From Balneolales bacterium (lineage in GTDB: Bacteria; Bacteroidota; Rhodothermia; Balneolales; Natronogracilivirgulaceae), in assembly GCA_007133995.1 (NCBI GenBank), contig SLLP01000218.1, positions 1 to 5,940 on the forward strand: a stretch of DNA of 5,940 nucleotides, in the 5' to 3' direction. The notes under the pieces were generated by a model. It ran no database searches, was not told where the DNA came from, and saw nothing but the letters and a program-made list of their open reading frames with translations. Made by a program: the position numbers and the translations under genes. This document shows, piece by piece, positions 1 through 5,940 of the stretch (position 1 is the first letter of the stretch; each line of letters begins with the position of its first letter).

Positions 1-1184
1 AGAAATTGATGGCAGAACGTTTTGCCATCAAAAAAGCGCGTGTTTCCATTACTGTCGCGCATGTAAACTCCCCTGCTGGCCGAGACAAAAATCGTATCGT
101 TTCGGGTCGTAATCCTGTTGGCGGTATCCGAAAAACCGTGACGGGTGTCAATATAACGGAAGGGCAACTGCACATCGATGCGGGACAGGCCGTTAATGGT
201 GGCCACCCAGAGCGATCCTTTTTTATCCTGGAGCAATCCGTATACCGTATTGCTTATCAGGCCGCTGTCTTCTGTGAAGATCTGCAGCAGCGAACCGTCC
301 CTGTCGAGCCACACCACCCCGCCATTGCGGGTAGCTATGGCTATGGTTCCGTCGTTCAGCAGTATCGCCTCGTCTATGAAACTGGTCTTTAGATATTCGG
401 CCGCAGCATTATCAAACGGCATGTATTCCTGACCGTCGAAAAGCAGCAGTTCGAAGTAGGTGACAAAGAGAGTGGTCCCGTCTCCAAGTTCTATCACGCT
501 TCGAAGCGTGGTATCCCCGAAAAAAGCCCCTTTGTCCCATGGCACAAGCTCTCCGCCGGTATACTTTTTCAGGCCATAGGGCGCCTCCCGGACGAACACA
601 TCACCCTCTATGACAGCAAGTTTCGTGAAACGCGTCTGCGCCGGAAAGACATGCATCTGCTCTCCGTCATAGTGGAAAAAATATTCTGTGGACATGAAGA
701 ACACTCCCTCATCGGTTATCCGGCTGTGCCATACGGACGTGAACTCCACCGTGTCGGGGATGAGCGGGGTAAGCGACTGGTAAGGCCATGGCCTTGCAGA
801 AGACGGATCAGATGGTGTTGAAACCGGGACATAGCCGATTTCACTAACACCACCGAGGTAGATCCTGTCATCAACATCATCGTAGGCAAGGGTCAGTACC
901 GACTGCCCGGGTATGTTCACATGCTGCCATCCGGCACCGGTATATCGCATCAGGGCTTGCGAATTGGCCACATAAACAATGCCGTGGCGGTCCATGGCAA
1001 AACCCCAGCTCTGGAGATGCCCCTGGTACTCATCTGCGGCATAGTTGGTGATGGCAGGGTAGCCGGGTCCACCTGCCGGAATCTCGCTGCGGTCCTGCCC
1101 GTGGATTCTCTGCAGCGGCATCATCACACAGATCAGAACAACCATTATCCTTCCACAGGATATCATCCTTTCTGTAAAAACCAT
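1..1184 (-). CDS. Propeller-type ligand-binding sensor protein, N-terminal part (C-terminus beyond the left edge)
   Basis: An open frame runs leftward off the window, giving 394 residues without a stop. With the ATG at 1184, residues 1-29 look like a signal peptide or membrane anchor: Arg6 and Arg12, then a hydrophobic core IMVVLICVMMPL, then a possible cleavage at IHG/QD. The mature part is beta-propeller-like. Blade signatures include WGFAMDRHGIVYVAN (about 60-74) and RIYLGGVSEIGYV (about 107-119). The clearest two-component-regulator propeller repeat is at about 305-337, with GLISNTVYGLLQD followed by GSLWVAT and NGLSRID. In this family such domains form a periplasmic sensor joined, usually through a triple-tyrosine domain and one membrane helix, to a histidine kinase, a HTH/LytTR regulator or a GGDEF domain; which one applies cannot be seen here. 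The start is uncertain: in-frame ATGs also occur at 1211, 1166 and 1145, and none has a well-spaced Shine-Dalgarno. The gene lies 98 bases after 1283-1702 on the same strand, so co-transcription is likely. Confidence 0.85.
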   Translation of the reverse strand, partial: MVFTERMISCGRIMVVLICVMMPLQRIHGQDRSEIPAGGPGYPAITNYAADEYQGHLQSWGFAMDRHGIVYVANSQALMRYTGAGWQHVNIPGQSVLTLAYDDVDDRIYLGGVSEIGYVPVSTPSDPSSARPWPYQSLTPLIPDTVEFTSVWHSRITDEGVFFMSTEYFFHYDGEQMHVFPAQTRFTKLAVIEGDVFVREAPYGLKKYTGGELVPWDKGAFFGDTTLRSVIELGDGTTLFVTYFELLLFDGQEYMPFDNAAAEYLKTSFIDEAILLNDGTIAIATRNGGVVWLDRDGSLLQIFTEDSGLISNTVYGLLQDKKGSLWVATINGLSRIDVQLPFRYIDTRHGFSDTANRITTRNDTIFVSASRGVYMRDSNGNTRFFDGKTFCHQF

Positions 1185-1282
1185 ACTTCCAACACAGAGT
1201 ACGCGAGCCATCCGGTTTACCGACGGGTTCCCAAATTCACCTGTAATGTAAGAAAACTTTTCGGTTTTTTTAAGGAACCAGG

Positions 1283-1702
1283 TCAGGGTTGCGGCTCATC
1301 CGGTTCCATGATGATGATAACTCCTGACGGATCGTCACCGCCATCCGGGTCGTCTTCACCTCTGTCTGATACGGATGTCTCCAACTCACTGTCCTCATTA
1401 TGATTGGACTCAGATAAAAGGCGATAGGACGCCACCGTCATCTCTGGAAATTTCGGATGGCTGCTGTTAACCTGTTCCGCGCTGAGCAGTGCTCCGTTTT
1501 CCCACCTGATAGCATAATTGGTATCCCTGTCGGATACGATGATGAGTCGGTCTCCATCTGCCAGTCCGGAGGTTTCCCCGGCCTTGAGTGTTTTCATGTC
1601 GGAGACCGTCCTGCCCTGTGAGCTGATTAAAAACCGGATCTTATGATCCTTTCTGCTGTCAGTCCGGTTGGAAATGCTTCTTTTAATGCTAACGCTACTC
1701 AT
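1283..1702 (-). CDS. Hypothetical protein with basic N-terminus and acidic C-terminal tail
   Basis: A 139-residue protein that I do not recognise. The start is well supported: AAGGAGG lies six bases before the ATG at 1702. The first 25 residues or so are Ser/Arg/Lys-rich with no hydrophobic segment, so no signal peptide or membrane helix is visible and a cytoplasmic location is likely. Residues about 22-95 have mixed composition that could form a small beta-rich domain (segments KIRFLIS, DRLIIVSD and NYAIRWENG). The last 40 residues or so are strongly acidic and low in complexity (EDDPDGGDD), then a short hydrophobic patch GVIIIM, then EPDEPQP. There is no cysteine. The gene sits upstream of the propeller sensor on the same strand without an obvious terminator between them, so they may form an operon. 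Function is unknown; the neighbour only weakly suggests a link to sensing. Confidence 0.7.
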   Translation of the reverse strand: MSSVSIKRSISNRTDSRKDHKIRFLISSQGRTVSDMKTLKAGETSGLADGDRLIIVSDRDTNYAIRWENGALLSAEQVNSSHPKFPEMTVASYRLLSESNHNEDSELETSVSDRGEDDPDGGDDPSGVIIIMEPDEPQP

Positions 1703-1842
1703 TGTTCTCCTCCTTGGAGCCTGTTAAAATGGTTGTCTAATGACGTTTAAATGGTGATGTCCGCCATTACTTTTCGCGCACATGCGGAATATAAAAAAAT
1801 AATCAAACTGCCATAGTCCGCTCTTTCTGGTAAACCACCAGT

Positions 1843-1886
1843 AAAAAAGCCCTTCACCCCGCGGAAGATCCGGGAGCGAGAGGGCT
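1843..1886 (-). terminator. Intrinsic terminator or attenuator, minus strand
   Basis: On the minus strand, AGCCCT (1886-1881) pairs with AGGGCT (1853-1848), and the hairpin runs directly into six U residues (1848-1843). Inside the loop, CCCG (1874-1871) can pair with CGGG (1862-1859) as an upper stem. The form fits a Rho-independent terminator. No recognised gene ends just upstream of it, so it would end a short leftward transcript or act as an attenuator ahead of the 1702 gene, whose start lies 141 bases further on. Confidence 0.6.
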
Positions 1887-1939
1887 GAGCGCTCTCTTTA
1901 ACAAGCGTCACTCTGATAATTCTTTTATACGACAGCAGT

Positions 1940-1963
1940 AAAAACGGAACTACCTTCTGTTCC
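1940..1963 (-). terminator. Weak terminator-like hairpin, minus strand
   Basis: On the minus strand, GGAAC (1963-1959), an eight-base loop and GTTCC (1950-1946) are followed by G and five U residues (1944-1940). The stem is only five base pairs, so it would be inefficient alone. It points the same way as the stronger hairpin about 60 bases downstream. Confidence 0.35.
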
Positions 1964-2035
1964 ACTACTATAAAAATCTTTCGGCACCTGTTTTCATTGT
2001 TCACTCATACGATACGAAGTCATGGCCTGCATGTC

Positions 2036-2065
2036 ACCGCATGATCATGCGGTATCATCCCGCAT
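2036..2065. promoter_or_regulatory. CCGCAT half-site cluster with perfect 18-bp palindrome; candidate operator
   Basis: ACCGCATGATCATGCGGT (2036-2053) is a perfect 18-bp inverted repeat centred between 2044 and 2045. A third half-site CCGCAT lies at 2060-2065 and forms a second inverted repeat with ATGCGG (2047-2052) across a seven-base spacer. The half-sites therefore alternate in orientation: forward 2037-2042, reverse 2047-2052, forward 2060-2065. No T-run follows on either strand, so it is not an intrinsic terminator. Such symmetry is typical of binding sites for dimeric transcription factors. It lies 134 bases upstream of the acnA start and could equally serve the leftward transcript. 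I do not recognise the motif as that of a known regulator. Confidence 0.45.
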
Positions 2066-2107
2066 AGTCTTGCAGCAACACGTGTACCTGACCCTCATCC
2101 AACCAAA

Positions 2108-2137
2108 CTTGGGCATAGATTTTTTCCGATCATTTTG
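2108..2137 (+). promoter_or_regulatory. Possible Bacteroidota-type promoter for acnA
   Basis: CTTG (2108-2111) and TCATTTTG (2130-2137), separated by 18 bases, resemble the Bacteroidota pattern of TTTG near -33 and TAnnTTTG near -7, with one mismatch in each element. It would start transcription around 2144 and leave a leader of about 40 bases before acnA. No good TTGACA/TATAAT pair is visible in this stretch. This is a weak pattern match. Confidence 0.25.
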
Positions 2138-2186
2138 CTATTGTTAAACCATTAGAAATTTTATCTGAAAACCATACAGAGGAACT

Positions 2187-4991
2187 ATGAGCAACGATAT
2201 TTTCGGAATTGTAAAGGAGTTGAAAACACCAACAGGAACCCATAAACACTACAGCCTCAGTGAGCTGAACAAGCAGGGTCACAGCATCGGAAAACTACCC
2301 TTCACCATTCGCATTCTCTTGGAGAATGCCCTGCGGAATTACGATGATTTTGCTGTGAAGAAGGAGCACATTGAGACACTGCTCAACTGGTCTCCCGATG
2401 GTGTTCCGAGTGACATCCCCTATATGCCCGCCCGTGTGCTCATGCAGGATTTCACCGGAGTGCCATCGGTTGTGGATATCGCATCCATCCGGTCGGAAGT
2501 GGGACGAAAAAAAGGTAGCGATAGTGCTTCGAAAATAAATCCGCAGGTCCCGGTCGACCTGATCATCGACCACTCGGTCCAGGTCGATTATTTCGGCACC
2601 CGTGACGCCTACCGGCTGAATGTCGAAAAGGAATACGAGCGCAACGAAGAGCGATACAGCCTGCTCAAATGGGCACAGCAGGCGTTTGCCGATTACAGCG
2701 TGCTGCCTCCCGGACTTGGCATCTGCCATCAGGTAAATCTCGAATACCTGGCCAAAGGTATCTACCTCCGCGATGGTTTTGCGTTCCCGGACACCCTGGT
2801 CGGAACGGATTCCCACACTCCCATGGTCAATGGAATCGGTGTGGTCGGATGGGGCGTTGGTGGAATTGAGGCCGAGGCCGTCATGCTTGGGCAGCCGATC
2901 TACATGCTCAATCCGGAGGTTGTGGGGCTCAAACTCACCGGCTCCCTGCCCGAGGGAGCCACATCCACCGATATGGTACTGGCCGTTACCCATCTGCTGA
3001 GGAATCATGGCGTTGTCGGAAAGTTTGTCGAGGTCTTCGGCGACGGACTTGACAACCTGACCGTACCCGATCGCGCTACCATCTCCAATATGTCACCTGA
3101 ATTCGGATGCACCGTCACCTTCTTCCCAATTGACGACCGCACTCTCGACTACATGCGCCTCACCGCACGCGATGAAGACCACGTGCAGACCGTCGAGCAC
3201 TATGCCAAAAACAACATGATGTGGCGGGAAAACGAGGAGCAGATCACCTACACCAATCAGCTCGAACTTGACCTTGGCGACGTGGTCCCGGCCATATCCG
3301 GCCCGAAACGCCCACAGGACAAAATCGTTCTGACTGACGTCAAGGATTCCTTCATCAAGATCATGAAGGAGACCTACGAACGAGACTATATCGACCTTGA
3401 GGACCGTGAGCGATGGCTTTCCGAAGGCGGGCAGCCTGCTGATACCATCACCCAGGACGATCCCGACATGAAAATCCCCGAAGATGCCGATGTTGCCGTG
3501 GAAACCCAACCCAAAACCGTCGACGGACTCAAAACCGTGGAGGTCAAGACCGGTGACACCGAATTCATGCTCAGCGACGGCGCCGTGGTAATGGCTGCCA
3601 TCACCAGTTGCACCAATACCTCCAATCCTTCTGTAATGCTGGGTGCCGGGCTCGTGGCTAAAAAGGCGATCGAAAAAGGCCTGGATGTGAAACCCTGGGT
3701 AAAAACCAGCCTGGCACCCGGCTCCAAGGTGGTCACCAAATATTACGAGAAATCCGAGTTGCTGCCCTATCTTGAAGCTCTCGGTTTCCATGTGGTAGGA
3801 TACGGTTGCACCACCTGCATCGGCAACAGCGGCGACCTGCCGCCCCATATTGCCAAAGCCGTGGAAGAAAATGATATGATCGTCTCCTCCGTGCTTTCCG
3901 GCAACCGGAATTTTGAGGCGCGTATCCATCCCAGCATCAAAATGAATTTCCTTGCCTCTCCGATGCTCGTGGTCGCCTATGCCCTGGCTGGAAGAGTTGA
4001 TTTAGACATGAACAACGAGCCGCTTGGATTCGGTCCCAACTTCGAGCCGATTTACATGAAGGATGTGTGGCCGACAGAAAAAGAGATACGCGACTTGATG
4101 GAAAAAGTGATCGAACCAGAGGATTTCCGCAGTAACTATGCCACGTTGTTTGAAGGTGACGATGTCTGGAAAGCGCTCGATGCACCAACAGGTCAGGTCT
4201 ATGAGTGGGATGATAAATCCACCTACATAAAAGAAGCTCCTTTCTTCCAGAATATTTCCAAAACACCGGATTCCGTTCAGGACATTGTAAATGCCCGGAC
4301 ACTTCTGATGTTGGGTGACTCCATCACCACCGACCACATCTCCCCCGCCGGCAAGATCGGCGAGGATACCCCGGCAGGAAAATACCTCATCAGCAAGGGA
4401 GTCAAACCTGTTGACTTCAATTCCTATGGATCGCGCCGCGGCAATCATGAAGTGATGATACGGGGCACATTTGCCAACGTTCGGATAAAAAACCAACTTG
4501 TGGAGAAGGAAGGCGGGTGGACAATCCATCACCCATCAGAAAAAGAGATGTCCGTCTATGATGCCGCGCTCAAGTATGCCGAAGACGGCACCCCACTGGT
4601 CGTTCTGGGTGGTAAGGAATACGGCAGCGGATCGTCACGCGACTGGGCTGCAAAGGGAACCAATCTTTTGGGCATTAAGGCCGTCATCGCTGAAAGCTTT
4701 GAACGGATTCACCGCAGCAATCTGGTGGGCATGGGTGTACTTCCACTTCGATTCCAACCCGGAGAGACACGTGAAAATCTCGGTTTGGGCGGCAATGAGA
4801 CATTTACGATCACCGGTATTTCTGATGGACTGACTCCCAACAAGGAGCTGGATGTGAAAGCCATAAAAGATGACGGCTCGGAAATCACGTTCAAAACGGT
4901 TGCTCAACTGAATTCTGAGGTTGAAATCGCTTACTATCAGAATGGTGGTATTCTACAATATGTGCTGCGCCGCTTCCTGAAAGAGATGTAA
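2187..4991 (+). CDS. acnA: Aconitate hydratase AcnA (aconitase A / IRP-type)
   Basis: Converts citrate to isocitrate through cis-aconitate in the TCA cycle, in the cytoplasm, using a [4Fe-4S] cluster. The 934-residue frame is complete. Family motifs run in order: IDHSVQVDYFGTRDAY, GTDSHTPMVNGIGVVGWGVG, then SCTNTSNP with Cys475 and GYGCTTCIGNSG with Cys541 and Cys544. The 66-residue gap between Cys475 and Cys541 matches E. coli AcnA and human IRP1, so all three cluster ligands are present. The C-terminal swivel domain carries GDSITTDHISPAG, FNSYGSRRGNHEVM, YGSGSSRDWAAKG (from Tyr812) and ESFERIHRSNLVGMG. The start is backed by AGAGGA (2178-2183), three bases before the ATG. The protein is some 40 residues longer than E. 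coli AcnA; nearly all the extra length is an acidic stretch at about 392-460, just before the first cluster cysteine. It appears to be a single-gene unit with divergent and convergent neighbours. It could also act on 2-methylaconitate, but no methylcitrate-cycle genes are nearby, so plain aconitase is the best call. Confidence 0.97.
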   Translation: MSNDIFGIVKELKTPTGTHKHYSLSELNKQGHSIGKLPFTIRILLENALRNYDDFAVKKEHIETLLNWSPDGVPSDIPYMPARVLMQDFTGVPSVVDIASIRSEVGRKKGSDSASKINPQVPVDLIIDHSVQVDYFGTRDAYRLNVEKEYERNEERYSLLKWAQQAFADYSVLPPGLGICHQVNLEYLAKGIYLRDGFAFPDTLVGTDSHTPMVNGIGVVGWGVGGIEAEAVMLGQPIYMLNPEVVGLKLTGSLPEGATSTDMVLAVTHLLRNHGVVGKFVEVFGDGLDNLTVPDRATISNMSPEFGCTVTFFPIDDRTLDYMRLTARDEDHVQTVEHYAKNNMMWRENEEQITYTNQLELDLGDVVPAISGPKRPQDKIVLTDVKDSFIKIMKETYERDYIDLEDRERWLSEGGQPADTITQDDPDMKIPEDADVAVETQPKTVDGLKTVEVKTGDTEFMLSDGAVVMAAITSCTNTSNPSVMLGAGLVAKKAIEKGLDVKPWVKTSLAPGSKVVTKYYEKSELLPYLEALGFHVVGYGCTTCIGNSGDLPPHIAKAVEENDMIVSSVLSGNRNFEARIHPSIKMNFLASPMLVVAYALAGRVDLDMNNEPLGFGPNFEPIYMKDVWPTEKEIRDLMEKVIEPEDFRSNYATLFEGDDVWKALDAPTGQVYEWDDKSTYIKEAPFFQNISKTPDSVQDIVNARTLLMLGDSITTDHISPAGKIGEDTPAGKYLISKGVKPVDFNSYGSRRGNHEVMIRGTFANVRIKNQLVEKEGGWTIHHPSEKEMSVYDAALKYAEDGTPLVVLGGKEYGSGSSRDWAAKGTNLLGIKAVIAESFERIHRSNLVGMGVLPLRFQPGETRENLGLGGNETFTITGISDGLTPNKELDVKAIKDDGSEITFKTVAQLNSEVEIAYYQNGGILQYVLRRFLKEM

Positions 4992-5009
4992 TCATGAATT
5001 GATTTTTTT
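4990..5009 (+). terminator. Weak intrinsic terminator after acnA
   Basis: AATCA (4990-4994) pairs with TGATT (5000-5004) and runs into further T residues, seven in total at 5003-5009. The stem is short and AT-rich and overlaps the stop codon, so it is weak, but it is the only hairpin plus T-run on the plus strand between acnA and the convergent gene. Confidence 0.3.
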
Positions 5010-5039
5010 CAGATTCGCCTTTCTGAACCATAGTTTAAT

Positions 5040-5069
5040 CTGACCGGCTCTACGCTGACCGGCTCTACA
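5040..5069. repeat. 15-bp tandem duplication, two copies (A)
   Basis: CTGACCGGCTCTACG (5040-5054) is followed at once by CTGACCGGCTCTACA (5055-5069), identical at 14 of 15 positions. It lies in the short intergenic region between convergent genes, 19 bases before a second duplication of the same period. Confidence 0.85.
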
Positions 5070-5087
5070 CACTACAGATGGAACCCG

Positions 5088-5117
5088 TCATATTGATCCG
5101 GTTCATATTGATCCGGT
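5088..5117. repeat. 15-bp tandem duplication, two copies (B)
   Basis: TCATATTGATCCGGT occurs twice in direct succession (5088-5102 and 5103-5117), with no mismatch. The sequence differs from duplication A but shares its period and a GAyCCGGyT core. A further related CCGGCTC occurs at 5141-5147. Confidence 0.9.
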
Positions 5118-5168
5118 TTGTTCAGTACTGATTGTCGAACCCGGCTCATTCGCGGCGTGGTTACTGCT

Positions 5169-5441
5169 TTATTTTCTCTGTGTGAGCAGACCGACGATCA
5201 CAACGAAGATCACTGACCCAATAATGGACCAGATGACGGGGAAGTTGCTGCCGCCAACACGGATATTAAACAATTCCGGCAGGCCGAGCTGACCACTTAG
5301 CCATGAACCGAGCAAGGCACCGATAAAGCCGACTACTATGGATACCACGCAACCACCTCGACTGAAACCGGCAATGGCCTGCCCTATGGAACCGCAAATT
5401 CCTGCAATAATCAGCAAAAAAATAAATTCTAATAAACCCAA
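5169..5441 (-). CDS. GlsB/YeaQ/YmgE family (transglycosylase-associated) membrane protein
   Basis: A 90-residue inner-membrane protein of the family named transglycosylase-associated protein, often linked to general stress response; its biochemical role is not established. Three membrane segments are visible: about 4-25 (FIFLLIIAGICG), 30-52 (VVSIVVGFIGALLGSWLSG) and 66-87 (WSIIGSVIFVVIVGLL), followed by a short basic end TQRK. The glycine-rich pattern, the central VVSIVVGFIGALLG and the length are typical of the family. The start is TTG at 5441, chosen because GGAGGAG lies eight bases upstream and no in-frame ATG gives a sensible N-terminus. The gene is convergent with acnA. It follows thioredoxin on the same strand, but the terminator at 5513-5551 separates them, so it should have its own promoter in 5442-5512; an AT-rich TATATT at 5497-5492 is a possible -10 element without a clear -35. 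Confidence 0.88.
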   Translation of the reverse strand: MGLLEFIFLLIIAGICGSIGQAIAGFSRGGCVVSIVVGFIGALLGSWLSGQLGLPELFNIRVGGSNFPVIWSIIGSVIFVVIVGLLTQRK

Positions 5442-5449
5442 TGGAAGAA

Positions 5450-5456
5450 CTCCTCC
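5450..5456 (-). promoter_or_regulatory. Shine-Dalgarno that sets the TTG start of the membrane protein
   Basis: GGAGGAG on the minus strand, eight bases before the TTG at 5441. Its quality and spacing are the main reason to accept this non-ATG start. Confidence 0.75.
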
Positions 5457-5512
5457 AAGTTTTGTTTGCAGTTAAAAACAAGCTGACATGCAATATATAC
5501 GGTTCTCCCGTG

Positions 5513-5551
5513 AAAAAAAAAGTCCGGCAGCTTTTAACACTGACGGACTTT
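5513..5551 (-). terminator. Strong Rho-independent terminator of the thioredoxin gene
   Basis: On the minus strand, AAAGTCCGTCAG (5551-5540), a nine-base loop and CTGCCGGACTTT (5530-5519) form a 12-bp stem with one mismatch, and the hairpin runs into a row of nine U residues (5521-5513). It lies 70 bases after the thioredoxin stop and before the membrane-protein gene, so the two are probably separate transcription units. Confidence 0.9.
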
Positions 5552-5620
5552 CATGAATCACCAAAAACACTGTCAAACTGTTATGGGACGACAGAATTTA
5601 AAAATAACTGCTATAGCTTA

Positions 5621-5940
5621 TCATAACTGTGCATCAAGCTGCTTTTGGAGATGAGCCTTGGGTACTGCTCCAACAATCTGGTCCACAACATCGCCATTTT
5701 TGAAGATCAAAAGCGAAGGTATGCTGCGTATTCCATATTGCATTGACACCTGTGGATTGCTGTCCACGTCCACCTTGCCAACTTTCACCTTGCCTTCGTA
5801 ATCTCCGGCCAGCTCTTCAACTACCGGACCTACCATGCGGCATGGGCCACACCACTCTGCCCAAAAATCCACAAGTACCGGTTTATCAGAATTCAGCACC
5901 TCATCATTGAAATTGCTATCGGTTAATTCAACTGGTTTTG
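5621..5940 (-). CDS. trxA: Thioredoxin, first one or few residues beyond the right edge
   Basis: Small cytoplasmic dithiol-disulfide oxidoreductase that reduces protein disulfides and is itself reduced by thioredoxin reductase. The frame stays open to the right edge and gives 105 residues plus a TGA stop. The visible protein begins KPVELTDSNF, the normal N-terminal region of thioredoxins, so only about one to three residues are missing; the GTG at 5899 is an internal Val codon and not the start. Numbered from the first visible Lys, the active site is WCGPC at 29-33 (Cys30, Cys33), the buried Asp is Asp24 in LVDFWAEWC, and the cis-proline is Pro74 in RSIPS. GKVDVDSNP at about 54-62 and the end of the protein fit the usual length of about 107. 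All catalytic residues are intact. A strong terminator follows at 5513-5551. Confidence 0.96.
   Translation of the reverse strand, partial: KPVELTDSNFNDEVLNSDKPVLVDFWAEWCGPCRMVGPVVEELAGDYEGKVKVGKVDVDSNPQVSMQYGIRSIPSLLIFKNGDVVDQIVGAVPKAHLQKQLDAQL

Larger units (their letters stand above)
1703..2186. other. Long intergenic region between divergent units
   Basis: A 484-base stretch between the leftward hypothetical gene and the rightward acnA. I see no convincing protein gene. Its contents, left to right: the Shine-Dalgarno of the 1702 gene (AAGGAGG on the minus strand); a small hairpin CTGGT/ACCAG at about 1826-1841; two terminator-like hairpins that act on the minus strand (1843-1886 and 1940-1963); a cluster of CCGCAT half-sites including an 18-bp palindrome (2036-2065); and an AT-rich stretch before acnA that should hold its promoter. 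A minus-strand open frame at 1747-2004 runs straight through both hairpins and is probably not a gene. The leftward hairpins suggest a short transcript starting near 1990-2060. Confidence 0.6.

Noticed and set aside
6..1403. Plus-strand open frames at 6-392, 178-432 and 921-1403
   Set aside because: They are opposite the propeller sensor and the small protein, whose minus-strand translations show clear family motifs or a strong ribosome-binding site.
1747..2004. Minus-strand open frame of 85 codons in the intergenic region
   Set aside because: It runs through both terminator-like hairpins, has no good Shine-Dalgarno and an odd mixed composition, and resembles no family I know. Its RSRIFRGVKGF segment is a reading of the hairpin sequence itself.
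2036..2053. The 18-bp palindrome as an intrinsic terminator
   Set aside because: Neither strand has a U-run after the stem, and it lies upstream of acnA rather than after a gene.
2295..3929. Long minus-strand open frames opposite acnA (2295-3008, 3093-3929, and 4002-4532 further on)
   Set aside because: They lie antisense to a conserved aconitase gene, have no family features, and are explained by its codon use in a fairly GC-rich gene.
5010..5029. TTCAGA/TCTGAA inverted repeat (about 5008-5027) as the acnA terminator
   Set aside because: The T-run lies before the stem on the plus strand, and the minus strand has an A-run after it, so it does not have terminator form in either direction.
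5621..5899. Thioredoxin starting at the GTG at 5899
   Set aside because: The frame continues upstream with KPVELTDSNFNDE, the expected N-terminus of thioredoxins, so this GTG is an internal valine.

Overview
The window reads as a piece of a chromosome from a free-living bacterium, probably Bacteroidota in the broad sense (Rhodothermota/Balneolota-like). The grounds are the beta-propeller sensor family at the left edge, which is abundant in those groups, an acidic AcnA-type aconitase, and an upstream sequence that loosely fits a Bacteroidota promoter better than a classical -35/-10 pair. This placement is inference. There is no sign of a phage, insertion sequence, CRISPR array, tRNA or rRNA.

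Layout, left to right. (1) Positions 1-1184, minus strand: the N-terminal 394 residues of a secreted or membrane-anchored sensor with two-component-regulator propeller repeats; its C-terminal effector part lies beyond the left edge. (2) Positions 1283-1702, minus strand: a small protein of unknown function with a basic N-terminus and a very acidic tail, led by a strong Shine-Dalgarno sequence and probably co-transcribed with the sensor. (3) Positions 1703-2186: a 484-base stretch with no convincing gene. It holds two terminator-like hairpins that act on the minus strand, a perfect 18-bp palindrome with an extra half-site, and the presumed promoter of the next gene. (4) Positions 2187-4991, plus strand: a complete 934-residue aconitate hydratase (acnA), the TCA-cycle enzyme, with all three iron-sulfur cysteines and an acidic insertion just ahead of the first. 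(5) Positions 4992-5168: a short convergent intergenic region with two separate 15-bp tandem duplications. (6) Positions 5169-5441, minus strand: a 90-residue GlsB/YeaQ/YmgE-type membrane protein starting at TTG. (7) Positions 5513-5551: a strong minus-strand intrinsic terminator. (8) Positions 5621-5940, minus strand: thioredoxin, almost complete, with only its first one or few residues beyond the right edge.

The genes are mostly ordinary housekeeping and stress functions and do not form an obvious pathway. acnA appears to be a single-gene unit, divergent from the small protein/sensor pair and convergent with the membrane-protein gene. Thioredoxin and the membrane protein point the same way but are separated by a terminator. 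I did not find a convincing new multi-gene system. The least explained parts are non-coding: the CCGCAT half-site cluster ahead of acnA, the leftward double-terminator region, and the 15-bp duplications after acnA.
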